Origin: Gossypium raimondii
Lineage: Eukaryota; Streptophyta; Magnoliopsida; Malvales; Malvaceae
Length of the DNA: 64,000 nt
Reading direction: 5' to 3'
Assembly: GCF_025698545.1 (NCBI RefSeq)
Contig: NC_068575.1
Coordinates: 60,025,980-60,089,979 of the forward strand
The notes below the pieces were generated by a model that was not told the origin of the DNA, searched no databases, and saw only the letters and a program-made list of their open reading frames with translations. A program made the translations under genes and the position numbers. Numbering within the stretch: the first letter of the stretch is position 1; every line of letters starts with the position of its first letter. Below are positions 11,581 to 24,929 of the stretch, piece after piece.

Positions 11581-13758
11581 ATGGGAAGGAATTCAGAGTC
11601 GGACTCGAATGGATGGAGTCGAGCTCGAGGTTTGGTAGTGAAGACGCTGGTGTTAATTGGAGGCGCCCTTTTGCTCAAGAGGTTTACCAAATCCACCACT
11701 CGTTGGGACCACGCTAGAATCGTTGCTCGTTCTCTTAGCGGCGAAAAGGTACTTCAATTCTTTTTTTTTTAATTTTAATTTTATTGCATTTCATCTCAAT
11801 TCCTGTTTTTTTATGGTAGTTCTCGCGGGAGCAAGCCTCTAGAAATCCAGATAGTTACTTCAACATCAGGTACTATTCTTTTTTTTTTTTAATTTACCGT
11901 ATACAGGAAAAAAAATAGAATATAATTTTAAGTTTTTAACCCTTTTACTTTTCTAAATTGTAAGAGGGAAGTTAATTATAGTTTACTTGTTTGTTTGATT
12001 ATTAGTTTAGTTTATGATTTATGTTATTTCCAGCAATGGGTATTTGCCAATTGCTAATTTTTCTTTTTAAATACTGCTAAAATTAAGAAATTTTATCATT
12101 GTAGAACACTTACTTGCCCAGCAACGGAGATGGTGGATGGTTCAAATGTTTTATATTTCGAACAGGTTTGTCCAAGGCACTTCCAGTTGAATCTTTCTGT
12201 TTTTAAATTTTCAGAATATCCATGTAATAGTTTTCACTTTTTATGGGTTAGGCATTTTGGAGGACTCCCCAGAAACCTTTTCGGCAGGTAAATTTATGTT
12301 GCACAAAGGATAAAGGATACACTGAACACACAATCTATGATAATGGAAGTTTTAATGAAAATTCGGGCTTTTATTCTTCACATATTTCCTTTGATCTCTC
12401 TACATTTTTCAGCGGAATGCCTTTACATCGTACAATTCTGACTGTATTTTTGGTTGCAGAGGTTTTTCATGGTGAAGCCTTGTCCAAAGGATTTGAAATG
12501 TGATGTTGAGGTTTGTATCTGCTCTGCTTTACAATAAGATTGTTGAGTAATCTCGCTTATGATCATTGTATTCACGATAACAATCTGCTTTATAATTATG
12601 TACATGTTTATTTGATCACCTATTACCTTCATACAATGCCTTTGGAGCTAGTTGGCCTTTTGATTTCTACTTGTATCTAATGGGCACAGGTAAGTTCTTA
12701 CGCAATTAGAGATGCAGATGAATACAGGAATTTCTGTGATCGTCCAAGGGATCAATGCCCACCACCTGAAGAAGTTATTGATGTAAGTGTTTTCACATTA
12801 TTCTCTTTTGTGCATGGCATGTATATGACTTCTCTGATTTTTCAATTGCAGTTTGAAGATTTTTTCCGCATACGATGTGCATGTTGCTTGTGTTCGCTGT
12901 TCCTATCTTCTTATAGCTTATTATGCTTTGGTTTTAAAGAAAATGTCGATCAACTTTCTTTTCTTTTGATAGCCATTAAGTGGTTAATAATCATTTGTAA
13001 TTTGAGAATTAAGAATTTTCCTGTTTAAATTTAAGTTGAATCCCTAGATTTGGCCATTTTGGTAACTATAATTTCTTGTTCTGTTAATTACATCATATGA
13101 TATGAACAGGATGTTGCTGAACATCTGACAACTATATATCTCAAACGCTGTGAGAGGGGGAAACGCTGTTTATACGAAGGTTCAACTCCACCAGGTGGAT
13201 TCCCAAATTCATGGGTACGCTACTCACCATTAAATCCTTTTCTCATTTTGTTGACTTATTTTGTTGCCAACCTTGCAAGTTTGAGAACATGATTTATCTT
13301 GTATTGCCACAGTGGATGATGATTTATGAAGTAGTCAGTACAGAGTTTTCTATTGCAACGAATGATGTTTCACGTTTTTCTTTTTTTCTTTTTTTGCCTT
13401 CTTTCCAGAATGGAGCAACATACTGCACTTCAGAACTTACAATTTTGAAGAACAATGAGATACATACCTGGGATAGGGGTTATGACGATGATGGAAATCA
13501 GGTCGTTTTTCACGGTCTTCTACAACTCGTAGTATTACAATTCTCCTTATTTTGCTAAACAATTGGTTGGAAGCCTTCATTGAATGTGCGTTATATGTAA
13601 TATTTGTTTGTTAACAGGTTTGGGGAGTGAAGGAAGGTCCTTATGAATTCAAGCCTGCACCTGCCTCTAGTTTCAATGGTATGTTTTCACCACTAAATTT
13701 TGCCCCTTCACAGCCAATGGAGAAAAGGATAGAGGGATCGTTTGTCTTGCAAGAATGA
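11581..13758 (+). CDS. CRL: CRUMPLED LEAF protein (chromophore lyase CRL-like, chloroplast envelope)
   Basis: 265 aa from nine exons: 11581-11748, 11820-11869, 12105-12165, 12252-12287, 12460-12510, 12690-12782, 13110-13214, 13409-13501 and 13618-13758; phase is kept throughout. One hydrophobic segment near residues 17-32 (GLVVKTLVLIGGALLL) fits a membrane anchor. The rest is a CpcT/CpeT-like domain with the conserved stretches STTRWDHARIV, YFEQAFWRTPQKPFRQR, MVKPCPKDLKCDVEVSSYAI, RCLYEGSTPPGGFPNSWNGA and VWGVKEGPYEFKP. The C-terminus EKRIEGSFVLQE matches the plant family. In Arabidopsis (At5g51020, from memory) the protein sits in the outer chloroplast envelope, and its loss disturbs plastid division and cell division. 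The resemblance to bacterial phycobilin lyases does not prove lyase activity in plants. The start ATG gives a length close to the roughly 263-aa Arabidopsis protein. Confidence 0.95.
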
Positions 13759-15435
13759 TTCATGGTTATATATAAATATATATGGTCATAGTCTGTAAAA
13801 TTTTAACTCCTTTACATAATCTTGAGTGAAGACCCTTGGCTTTACTCTTGGCTATATTTTGTCTTTTATTTGGGTGCAATTTTCTGGGTTTTTTTGGTCA
13901 TTAATTTACAGATACAAGATAGATTATGCAGTACATGTAACACTGAAATCTGTGATACAGGGTTAAACCCAGGGTATAAATGAGCTTAACCAAACTCAAG
14001 TTTTAAGTAGTTCAAGCTCAATTCAAAGTTTGAATCTAGAAGTTTAGTTCTAGATCAACTTTAATTTTTGAAGTCTAAGCTTGATTCAAGATAACAATCC
14101 ATAATCAACAACATATGGTTTATAGGTTTCCTATCTCAAAAACTAGTCAAAAGTATGATTTTCAATTATTCAATATATTTGTTTTGAAAACTATTATTTA
14201 AAAATAATTTTGTCCCCACAGATGCGATGAATTATGGTAAAAAAATAGTGAAAAGATATTCGGTATATTGTTGGTAGGGTTTTAAACTCTATATGTGAGG
14301 TTAGGAGTTGACAAGCCTCTTATAAGAATATAGTAAAATATTTTTTAAAAATAACACATGTTTTGATCGGAAAAATGAAACATATATCAAAATTTTAAGG
14401 TATGAAAAAAATATATTCACCCATATATTATATAAAACTTTTATTTATAAAAATCAAATCATCGTAAAATATTTAAACCCGAAAAGCTAATAATCATAAC
14501 ATCCCTGCTCACAAAACTTGGATTAATTATATATAAGTTAATGGTTTAAATCTGTAAGTCTGAAATCAAAAGCCCGAACTATTTTTGCTGTAGTCAATGA
14601 ACCCAATTTTGCTCTAATCCAGAGCCCAATTTATGTTCCAATTCGGAGTCCCCCAAATTTTCCATTTTTACACAATTTCATTCACTGTGTTCAAAAATCC
14701 TAAGAACCATCCTATTTTTTCTATTATAAAAGAGAGTTCAATCTTATAAATAAATAAATAAAATAAGTCACATCAAATTAATCAATATAATTACTAAAAA
14801 AAGTTTTAAAACTAAAAATACATATTTTAAAGCTGTTGATGCAGATTATCACTAGTGTTCCATGAGGTCTGGAGAAGGATGATGGTTCGGGGACCCAGAG
14901 TAGGGGATGATATCTACTCTTGGTTTTGTCACGTATACTTGTCGTTTCATCCATTCGTATCTACAAGTTGTGAATGGCTAAACCTGTAACAAGAATATGT
15001 ATAATATAAGGACCATTTATAGAATTTCACCACTTTTCATTTTTCTTTGGTGGATGACATTTAGTGGAAGACTTTGTGTTAAAGCAGGGATGGATTATAA
15101 TCACTAAATGTCTGTTGACAAACTTCAGAAACGCGTTGGCGTCTATTGACTAGAGCCTATAATTTTGTTTCACAACAGGTTTTAACTCTATTTCAATGCT
15201 TCTAGAAATAATTGACTTTGCACCCAGATCTCAATTTCACAATTTTATAATAAATAAATAATGGATTTTCTCACATTTCTTTTTTTGATATTTATTTAAA
15301 AGAAATTTGTCCTTTCATGTAAAAAAAATTAGAATAATTGGTGGTATGACCCATTGGGTTTTTTGATGTAGGAATGCAGTTTTGGATTTTGCAATACGTA
15401 GGAGAATGAAGGTAACTCAGCGTCTTGCAAATGGA
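13759..15435. other. Intergenic region downstream of CRL
   Basis: No gene was recognised. It is AT-rich with short degenerate open frames. The CRL 3' flank is included. Confidence 0.5.
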
Positions 15436-16150
15436 ATGTGTGGCGACAGCCGCAAAGTTTGACACCTATTCTAATATTACTTCATATCTCTCCCAACACT
15501 TAAATAAGAGGATAAATATATTTCATCGCACTCGAACTAGAGTTGTTCATGAGCCGGGCTGCTCAAAAAATGAGAAGGTTTGGACAAAAACATAGGCCTG
15601 AAAAATGGGTTTAGGGAAAAAAAAAGACCCGTTTAAAAAATATGTTGGGCATCAAATAAGCTTTTTGGCCTGAGTGTAGTTCGGCTTAGCCTGAATTTTC
15701 AATTAAAAAATTCCTGGTATTTTTCCTGTTGTTTTCCCACTTTTTGTCACTATTTTGCTACCATTTATTATTATGTTGCACTTGTTTTATTGATAATTTT
15801 ACTACTATTTTAGAGACATTTACCTGTTAAGTTGTACTTATTTTAATATTATTTAAATATAAATATTTTTAAAAAAATTCATTTTTAATTTGTTGAGAAA
15901 TATTTATTTTAATATTTTAGTGTATTTGATGTATTATATTTTTAAAACTTTTTATATAGAAAATAAAAATTTTAAAAATTAAAAGAGGGGTCATGCCGGA
16001 GTTTTAACATTTTATATGAGTCGGGTCTGGGAAAAAATCTAAACCCATTTTTAGTTGGGCCTAAATTTTTGTTAAGGCCCGACCTTGGACAATTCTAGCT
16101 CGAACCCACAATCTCCTCCTACCGGACTAAGACTCAATCCCTATTTTATA
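15436..16150 (-). repeat. tRNA-derived SINE-like repeat split by a hAT-like element
   Basis: The two arms at about 15436-15537 and 16106-16150 read, on the minus strand, as one SINE related to those at 45.1-45.35 and 46.2-46.8 kb. An A-box-like GTCTTAGTCCGG is followed by GGTAGGAGGAG, then a B-box-like GGGTTCGAGTGC, then GATGAAATATATTTATCCTC. The element at 15538-16097 interrupts it exactly in the B box. The outer ends of the SINE are uncertain. Confidence 0.6.
15538..16097. mobile_element. Non-autonomous hAT-like element, 560 bp
   Basis: Imperfect terminal inverted repeats: the left end is TAGAGTTGTTCATGAGCCGG and the right end, complemented, is TAGAATTGTCCAAGGTCGGG. It is flanked by an 8-bp duplication with one difference, ACTCGAAC (15530-15537) and GCTCGAAC (16098-16105). 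Eight-base duplications and short TIRs are the hAT signature. No transposase frame is present, so it would depend on an enzyme supplied elsewhere. The one mismatch in the duplication and the decayed TIRs suggest an old insertion. Confidence 0.75.
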
Positions 16151-17704
16151 TAATTCTTTAGTTGATTCGAGCCTTGAATTAAATCTACTCTTTTTTTTAC
16201 TAAAAAAAATATAGAACAATTTTAAGAATTTTTGGTTTAAACATCAATGTACTTTTTACCAAGAGACCAATCATGCGTGTTTTGTTTTTATAATCAACAG
16301 GAAAACGTTACAACTCTTTGTAGTCATTTTCAAGGGGCTTTTTTGTCTTGACATTGTATAGCAATTATTTTGAATTCTGTTTTTATTTGTATCATTCGTA
16401 AAAAGCAATTTGAGGTTGTAAATATTAGGTTAATAATCATGCAATCTTTCAAAAGTCTTCTTGAAGGACTTAATGATTAATTTTAAAATAAAAATACAAG
16501 TTGCTTTAAAATTCTCCAAAAAAAAATGGTGTTTAACATTATCAAGATTTTATATTATTTTTAATATATTTTAAAACTCAAAACCACTTATTCACTCTTT
16601 TTATAGTATGGCATTTAACATTATCAAGATTTTTTTAAACAATGTATTTGAATATTTAGGTTTACATATTCACTTATGAATCTATTTGAGAATTGTACCT
16701 AATTAAAAAATTATCCTAAATTAAATTTATATACTTAACACAAATTTTAATGAATATTTATTATTAATTTATTTAATTAAAATTTTATTATTAAACAAAT
16801 AAAAAGCAAGACCCCAGCATTACCGGGGTGATCACTGCTTGTTTTTCTTTAAAAATTCTTAACGTACAATTAAATTTTACATTAAAAACAATAATACTTG
16901 AAGGTTTCCGATATTTAAATAAAAAATTCTATTTAAATTTTTTATAATTTTATAAAATATTAAATTAGTAATGATAGAATTTCATTTTAGTCCTCAAAAT
17001 AATAAAAATTTAATTTAATTTTTAAAAATATAAAAATAGTGAATTAGTAAAATATATAATTTAATTATGGTAAAAAGAATTTATGACTCCGTCACCTAAA
17101 AACACTCATTACCAAAATTCTAAGTATAATTTATTTAATTCTAAGTTTGGCTGACTCATTGAAAATGAATCAGTAAAAATATGAAAAATATTTTTTTTGC
17201 TAAATAGCAATTGTAATGGGTCAAAGCTTCTTGGCAGGATTCGGCTAGAAAGCGTGTCGGCCCATATGAAAGCCCGCCGTATTAATAGCAGTCACGGCCG
17301 CATTTGGTGGACCACCCTCTTTAATTTGCATTTCATAATTATATTTTTGACCATTGCTATTATTTGTCTTTCTATCATTATACTATAATTTGTACGTGAT
17401 TTCTTCCTTCTCCGTTTATATATATTAGGCAATCATAATATCTAAAATATATTTCTCTATATTATGTTTTATGTTTTACAATTTTTTAAAAATATTTTTC
17501 ATGTTTTTTTAAGAACAACTATAAATTAAGCATTTAACTCTTTTACTTCATAAGTTTAGTTTAGCATTACTTCTCAAAAGTTTTTTAAAAATACTTTTTA
17601 AAATAATACTAAATTAACCCTTAATCAAAATCTCAAACTATATTTTTGGGTTAGTTGTAGTTGGATATATTTATTAATTAGGAGTTGGCAACTTGACATA
17701 CAAG
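16151..17704. other. AT-rich intergenic region with one GC-rich hairpin
   Basis: No gene was recognised. A short hairpin, ACCCC-AGCATTACC-GGGGT, stands out at about 16811-16829 in otherwise AT-rich DNA. A GC-richer patch at 17220-17315 has no family match. Confidence 0.4.
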
Positions 17705-17930
17705 CAGAGGCGAATTTAGGGGGCTGGCAGTGGCCCCGATCCCCCTAAAATGGAAAATTGTTATTTAGGCCTTTTAAATTTTTTTTTAAAATTTTAAATT
17801 AGTAAAAGTAAAGTTACACTTTGGCACTCTTAAAATTATAAAATTTAATTTAATATTTTAAAATTTATAAAGATATAGACTATTAAAATTAAAATTTTAT
17901 TCCCTAAAAAGTTTTTTGACTTCACCCTTG
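17705..17930 (+). mobile_element. hAT-type MITE, copy A (226 bp)
   Basis: The ends are CAGAGGCGAA and TTCACCCTTG, an imperfect inverted pair, flanked by the 8-bp duplication CATACAAG (17697-17704) / CATGCAAG (17931-17938). Internally it shares CCCCTAAAATGGAAA, TTTAGGCC, AAATTAGTAAA and AAAGATATAGACTATTAAAA with copies B and C near 46.2-46.8 kb, so all three are one family. It has no coding capacity. Confidence 0.8.
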
Positions 17931-17938
17931 CATGCAAG

Positions 17939-18503
17939 TGTCATATAATTAATTTTTTCTCTTTTATGGATATAAAGGAATACAAGAAAGTAAGATTTAG
18001 GGGTTACTTGATCTACTTTCAAATTTGTAAATACTGTTATTCGAATTTAATCACATCTTAATTAAAAATATTTGTATTGCTTGAACTAACAAACCTAAAA
18101 TATGGAATTTAACCCCACAGATTTCTTGCATGCTAAGAAACTAAAGCTAATGCACTCTTTCGACCATAGTATCTTGAGGATATTATTCTTTCCAACTATT
18201 TCCACTTTATTATTCTTTTCCAAGTTCTAAGAATCTATCTTATTTCCGTTTCTTTCAAAGAGATATTGTAATAATAAGGTGCAGGAAGACTTCTATAATT
18301 GGAAACACCTGAAAATTTCATCAAAACCAACTGAAATTGATAGCTGAAAACTTGAAAAAAAAACCAAGAGTTGATAATTAGGGGGTTTTAAACAAAAAAG
18401 CATTAACGAAAATAAATGAAAGCAAAAGAGAAATCCAAAAAAGATAATTGTGGACAGTTTAATTTGTTTCCCAAATTATAAAGTAAACCTGAAGCCGACT
18501 AAA
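17939..18503. other. 3' flank of the ERF gene
   Basis: AT-rich sequence downstream of the minus-strand ERF gene. It should contain its 3' untranslated region and polyadenylation site, which I could not assign with confidence. Confidence 0.4.
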
Positions 18504-20131
18504 CTATTCTCCTGAATAGTAATAATCGTAACATTGTCTCTTATTCTTCGGAGGATCCGAACTCGGTGATGAACCACCAATATTCTTCAGCAAAAACCCA
18601 CCCAAGTCCTCTTGTTGTAGCTTAGATGTTAATGTTGGGGAAGATGAAGATGAAGATAGAATTGTGGGATACTGTGAAGTAAAAGCTGGACGGCTGACAG
18701 CTTCTCCACCATTGCTTCCGCCGCTAAGAAGCTGATCATCAGATATATTGGGAAACGTTGGTTGAGAATGTGGTGGTGGAAGCGGCGGTGGCGCCCGTTC
18801 CACTACATGGCTAATTGTGAGATAACCTGATCCTGAACTTCGTTGAACTCTTTCAGGGAAGTTAAGCTTTGCTTTGCTTCCTTTAAACCTAAGAGCAGCT
18901 TCATCATAAGCTAAGGCAGCGGCTTCAGCTGTGGCAAAGGTTCCAAGCCAAACGCGAGCAGCCTTATTTGGGTCTCTTATTTCAGCCGCCCATTTGCCCC
19001 ATGGCCTCTGCCTAACTCCTCTATAATGTATTCTCCTCACGTTCCCTTAAACAAAATCTTACTATTATTTTAATTAAGGAATAAACTAACTAATTAATCA
19101 GACGATAATTTTTTACATATGCTTTTTCCTTTTCTTTTTTTGTTTGTTTGCGTTTTGTAAAATGTTAAAAAGAACATGAATAACGACTGTAATATGAAAT
19201 CTTCCACCAACCATAGCCGCAAAGGAAGAAAGGAAGAGCACTAAAAAGGACATCTGAAATGGTTGAAATGTATAACTTGATACATATGAACTTTGATTTG
19301 ATGCACATGAAACTTTGATTTTTGTTGAAATGTATACACAAAAATTTGATTGTGATTCAACTATACATATTCAAATAAATAAATACATCATTTTCTTTTT
19401 ATATTAAACAAACATAATTATTTGTTTATACTATATGTAAACTTAAAATGATATTATACTGATGACTATTTTAGTAATTTATAAAATCGAATCAATCTTT
19501 TATATATAAAATTACCCAAATTTGTAGTTCATACATTACACATTTTATCAAAGTTTATGTATAAATTTGAAATTTATCCGTATAGAAACATAAAGACAAC
19601 AAACTTTAACTACAGAAATTTAGCTTTAATTCTTGTGGGAGCAAATTAACTTCCATACTTTCTTAAAAACACAAACCAAAAAATCAAGAAATATATAACT
19701 ATAGGCTTAGATAACCTGCAATCATTTGAAATCTTTCTCAATCATTAGTGTTTTTTTTTTCATTTTGCAGAAAAATATAAGCAATTAGGGTTTGTGACGT
19801 ACGGTTACTTAATAGTAAATCAAAGTAACGAAATAATAAGAAAGAGATCCAAATGGTAAAAAGCAAAATAACCCAAAAATAAATTTATATATAGATATGT
19901 ACCTTGAGGTTGATGTTGAGATTGGTATTGGTATTGATTATGGTGATGAAGTTGACCAGGTAGTGGATTTTTATTATCATTATCGTTTCCAATAACGTGA
20001 GTTAGGGCTTGAACCATGGCGTTGGTTTCTTGTTGAGACCTAGCCGTGTAGAACTGATGGGGTGTTTCCTCTTTCTCATCCGATTCATGATCGGACGGCG
20101 GCAATGGCCTCTTCCCTTGTCTTAGATCCAC
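18504..20131 (-). CDS. ERF114: AP2/ERF transcription factor, group X (ERF113/ERF114-like)
   Basis: Two exons on the minus strand, 20131-19903 and 19045-18504, joined in phase across an 857-bp GT-AG intron, encode 256 aa. The N-terminus [20 protein letters not shown] and the following [20 protein letters not shown] match the conserved N-terminal motif of group X ERFs (RAP2.6L/ERF113, ERF114, ERF115, ABR1). One AP2 DNA-binding domain spans about residues 84-141, from [18 protein letters not shown] to AKLNFPE. The WAAEIRD core has the Ala and Asp typical of ERF-type GCC-box binders. The tail is Ser/Pro-rich and low-complexity, as is usual for an activation region. The protein should act in the nucleus; relatives respond to wounding, stress and regeneration signals. 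I favour ERF114 because in Arabidopsis (from memory) ERF114 lies next to BON1, as here. A CT-rich tract at about 20176-20196 lies in the presumed leader. Confidence 0.94.
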
Positions 20132-20690
20132 CTTATGAATCTTTCACGATTCTCCCTCTGCTTTACCTGTTAATTTCTCTCTCTCTCTCTCTCTCTGTAT
20201 ATATATATCATGCAAAATCGAAACAGCAGAAAAGCAATGATTATATATATGTAGTTTTTCTCGGCACAACTCAAAGCAATAAACATGGAAATGATTTGAA
20301 AAAACTGATTAAATCGATAAGAAAATAAAGGGGAAAAAGAAGGAACAAATATTTACAGACAAACGATTAACACAAGGAGATGCCAAGAGCGGAGAAAGGT
20401 TCTGCTTAAGACTGAGTGTGAACAAAGGGGTGAAGATAGCTGAAAATGCTGAAAGCCTATCTACACACATCTAATATATATATATATTATATATATATAT
20501 TCTCTCAAGAAAAATATAATCAAAATACATTTAGAAGGAATATGGAGAAATGGATGTTTAGATTTAAATATATCTTTGTCTAAGTCTTTTTTTTTTAATG
20601 TGAAAAAAATATATTTTTAATTAATTTATGTCTACCACATGTCATATTAAGAGATTGTTATGTGTCACTATCAAATTGACCATTAGTGTC
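20132..20690. promoter_or_regulatory. Upstream region of the ERF gene with microsatellites
   Basis: The region holds a (CT)n/(TA)n tract at about 20176-20208 and a (TA)n-rich tract at about 20473-20501. They lie 45-370 bp upstream of the ERF start codon on its 5' side, so they could affect the leader or core promoter. Which TA stretch, if any, serves as TATA box cannot be told by eye. Confidence 0.35.
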
Positions 20691-21420
20691 ACGGAAGCGT
20701 AAACTAAAAATGTTAGTATAGAGGTTAAGGTAGTCACTACCGTATCAATGGACGCACTGTTTTTCTATTGAAATCAGTATGTACTGATACTGGTCTGTTT
20801 CAATGTACCGTTTTGGATTTACCGATGTTTTTGAAAAATATTTAAATATATCAAATGAATTAGATTAAATAATTTCAAATCAAAATTTTTAATTAATTAT
20901 ATAAAATTCTCATCAATAAACTTCACAAATAAAATTTTATCATTTAACAAATCTAAAACATCCCCTCAGTTAAACTAAAAAGATTATCCACAACATTATT
21001 TAAAAATTTACAATAAGATCCTCTCATATTAAATATATAAAATAAAAGTTTAATTAAAACATACACATAAAGTTTTGTTGGTGAAGCTTTTAGGAATTTT
21101 GTTTTTTTTTTCCCTTTAATTTGTTTTTTATTATTTATTAATTTTCGTACTTAAATTTTAAATATGTTCCTTGGTTAATAAAAAAAATTTGAAGTTGGTA
21201 AAAAATAATAAATTTATCTATTTTTAATATTATTTATGCATTAACCTGTGCAATCAGAATTGGCCGAAACGAGCCGACGCAACCGGTACAGATTAAAATT
21301 TATACTGGTGCAAAAAATAGAATTAGTAGTTCCGATTTATTATCGGAATGGTGCCCACCGACCGGTGCAACCGGAACCTATGCGGAACCAACTATATTGG
21401 CAGAGGTACTAATTTGGATA
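20690..21420. repeat. Probable degenerate transposon-derived repeat
   Basis: GC-richer end blocks (GTCACTACCGTATCAATGGA on the left; CGGTGCAACCGGAACC and GGAACCAACTATATTGGCAG on the right) flank an AT-rich centre. The internal ACCGGTGCAACCGG and ACGCAACCGGTACAG blocks are typical of dispersed plant repeats. I could not define inverted ends or a target duplication. Confidence 0.3.
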
Positions 21421-21929
21421 ATGAAATACAAATTCAAGCACCAAAAAGATAAAAGAAATTCAGACACCAACTAAATATTTTTGAACAAATTAATGAGTGA
21501 CAAATTGCATATTAACCCCTCTTATAATAGCATTTGTTGTTTTAATTTCTAAGTTTAAAAATTATATTATTTTAGATATTTTATTGAAATAAAATCTTAA
21601 AAGATTTTGATAAAAGAAATTGTTATATATAATAGGAACCACATGTTATTAGTTTTTCTTTCTTATAAAACATATTTTGAAAACTATATTTTGGGAATTA
21701 TAAAATATCTTGAATTTTAAAAATTATTTCAAGGAACTAACTTTATTTCTTTTCTATCAGTTTCACAACTCAATAGTCAAAATGTTTATTAAATTGTAGA
21801 TAGATATATTGTATAGAAAGTCAAGTAAAATTAATATAGAAGATAGAAATTCTGTGCTTTACTTAAGCCTACATTTTATTTCTGTACTTATGAGGTGATG
21901 AATTTGTACTAACATTCAAACTCCATTTG

Positions 21930-22510
21930 ATTAAAAAAATCGAAATATTTTTGAATTTTAAGTTTATTGAATCGAGTTATTCAGATTTTCTCGACTAAGA
22001 AATTCGATTTTTCGAGCTCGAGTCGAGTTGAATTTTACAATTCAAATAACAAATTGATTTAAATACTCATTGGGTCCTTGGTAGTTTCAAAATGTGCAAA
22101 TTGGTCCATCTAAAAATCACAATAAACTCAAAATAGTCTTAAAAATTTAATATATTTATTATTTTTAAAAATTATAAATCTATATTCAAAAATTAAAGAT
22201 TATACAAAAATTATTAAATATCTTCGAAAATATATAAAATATCCAAATGTGTTTTTTTAATCCAAAATAAAAATTTAGAGGCCTTAATCAAGTCAATTAT
22301 CAAATCAAATTTATCATATTAATTAATCATCTTTTTTCCTTATTTTGCTTTAAAAGAGATTTTAAATATATATGATATTTATGTTCTTCAACGTTTTAGT
22401 CATATTATATATAACTAACTTATTTTAGAAAAAAAAAATACTCAAACAAATTTACTTGACTTGACTCAACTCGAATAACTCGAAATTTTCAAGAAATTTT
22501 CAAGAAAAAT
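21930..22510. repeat. Candidate fold-back repeat
   Basis: The left block (GAATCGAGTTATTCAG and CGAGCTCGAGTCGAGTTGAA) and right block (GACTCAACTCGAATAACTCG) are inversely related across an AT-rich centre of about 450 bp. This suggests an old non-autonomous DNA transposon. Ends and target duplication were not resolved. Confidence 0.4.
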
Positions 22511-24929
22511 TGAAACCTATTTTTCTGTGCTTAAATTTAGGAGATAATTTTTTTAGGGTTGGAGTTGTTTTATAACGGAGTTAGTGTTAGGGTTTCAAAA
22601 TTTTTTAATTTTTTGTGTTGGAATCGAAGGGAATCTCTAACACAACAGAGGTTATTATTGTCCAATCAATTCAAATTAATCAAAATAATTTCAGTTGATT
22701 TAATAAATATTAAGGCATCGTTTTCGTCTGATATCTATGCTAATATGATCGGTGATTATACAAAAAGAGAAATTTTGAAACAATCATAAGTCATCACGTG
22801 TCATTATTATTTATATTTACTTAAATTACATTAACTAATATATAAATTAAGAAATTAAATTTTTCATATAAAATCTTTATATAAAATATTAAATTTTATA
22901 ATAATTATTTTATCTCTAATTAATTTATATTAATATTATATAAATAACAAATATAAGAATTTATTTCTTGTATATCACTTTCTAACTTTATTAGCTCCGC
23001 TGTTCAAATCTACCTATTTCACTAAATAATTTCTATATATATGTGTGTGAAAAAAACACTTATTCCCTTCTATTTATTTATTTATTTATTTGTCACTTTT
23101 TTTCCATTCTTCTTTTTTTCTTCTTTCATGTTTTTTCTTTCCTTCTTCCCTACGACCATAGTCAACTCATGTCCCTCCATCATCAACAAACCTACAAAAC
23201 TTGAAAAGCATCACAATCAGAGAACCAAGGAAGGTGGGAAAAGAAAAAAGAAAAATAGGAAAGAAAGGCCCATCAAGTTTTGGCTAATGAGTGATTGGAG
23301 AGGTTCGAAATAGTCATTGGAGAGTCCTAACGGCAATGATCCAATGATGAATGTGACATATCAGAGTTGTAATTTCGAAAGATTTAGGCTTTAATTTGGT
23401 GGAGCTTTGGGAATCTAACCATTAAAAATAATAAGGGGAAGCAGAGGGAGAAAAACATTCTTGTGCTCTTTTTAAGCTGGCTAGAGAAAGTTGATCGGCA
23501 ATGGAGGGACATGCGACGACTAGGGGTATGGGGAAGAAGAAGAAGAAGAGAGGAGAAAACAAAAACAACAAAAACATAAATAAATAAAGGAAGAAAGAAA
23601 AAAAATTATAAAATATTTAAAATGTTCCTTAAATTCACAGTATCTTTTTTATTCGTAATTTCAATTTCTTATAAACATTCTTCCCTAATATTTAAATAAA
23701 AATTGTTTCTAATTTTATTTTCTTTCAATACGATTTAAATATTGTTCCAACTTATTGTATTTTTATACAATTTTTTTATGATTTTTATATTTTATATTTT
23801 ATACATATTTTAGATTTATTTAAATTATATATTTATTTTTTATTTATAAGAGATGGTTTGTCATAATTTTAGAATGTCACATCATCACATCTTAATATTG
23901 TTAGAAGAAAGGGCTAATTGTATCATAAAGTACAAGTTTAAGTACTAATTTGGAAAAAAAGGATAAAACATAAACATGCCTTTGTATGATTGAGAAATTT
24001 TCTTATTTGTTTATAGAAATCAATTTTCTTTTTCTAAACCCTAAGTTTGGATAGAATTTATTAAAAGAAAGGAAATGAAGTTTAAAGAAAGTAAATGATA
24101 TATTAGGAAAAGAAAAGAAAAGAAAAGGAAGTGATTTATTTTAAATTAATATTTCAATTTTAATATTTTACATAATAACATATAAAATTAAAATTAAATT
24201 AATCTAAAATATATAATAATAAAACCAATATTGTCTATAAATCATAATATATAAAAATATTTTTATTTAAAACAATAATGAAATGATTGTTAATGTCTTA
24301 GAAAACAAAATTAAAAAGATAGTTGTGGATGATAAAATGGCTAATTTTTTGAAACAAATTATAAAAAGTTCCTAATAATCCAAAGAAAAACCTATTTATT
24401 CCATTTTTATTTTATTGTAGGATTGTTTATTATCAATAAATATATTTTTTAAAAATTAATAAGTGTCTGGAAGGAGTGGGAATGGATTTATTTTCCATGT
24501 ATTTGGATTAAGTTTAAATTTTGGTATCGACATTGTTAGTAGATTTTATCTGAATACCTCTCCTAACTCGAACAAGATTAGGCTCAAACTATAAAGCGGA
24601 TGATGATACATGTGACTATACCAAAAATAAAATAAAATTAAAAGTTATTCCATTTTTTCCATCTTGATAATATTATAATAAGATAGTCTTAAATTTTATT
24701 GAATACAAACTTAAAAATAAAGTTAAATAATAATAAAATATTTGAAGGACAAAACTACTTTTTATTAAATATTAAAAAATTTAACATTTCTTTTCCTCTC
24801 ACTTTTCTTCTATTTGAGTATTAAAACACGAAATAAATAAATAAATAAAAAGTGAGGGATTGTAAACACCCTTTTAAATTTTTCTTGATAAAATACATAA
24901 TTGTATAACAAAAACGTGATAGACCCTTA
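22511..24929. other. AT-rich intergenic region
   Basis: No gene was recognised. It contains purine-rich stretches near 23220-23270 and 23530-23610 (GAAGAAGAAG, AAAGAAAG) and pyrimidine-rich sequence near 23060-23150. Open frames here are low-complexity. Confidence 0.45.

Noticed and set aside
16811-16829. GC-rich hairpin that could be a Helitron 3' end
   Set aside because: No CTRR terminus follows within the expected distance, and no matching 5' end was found.
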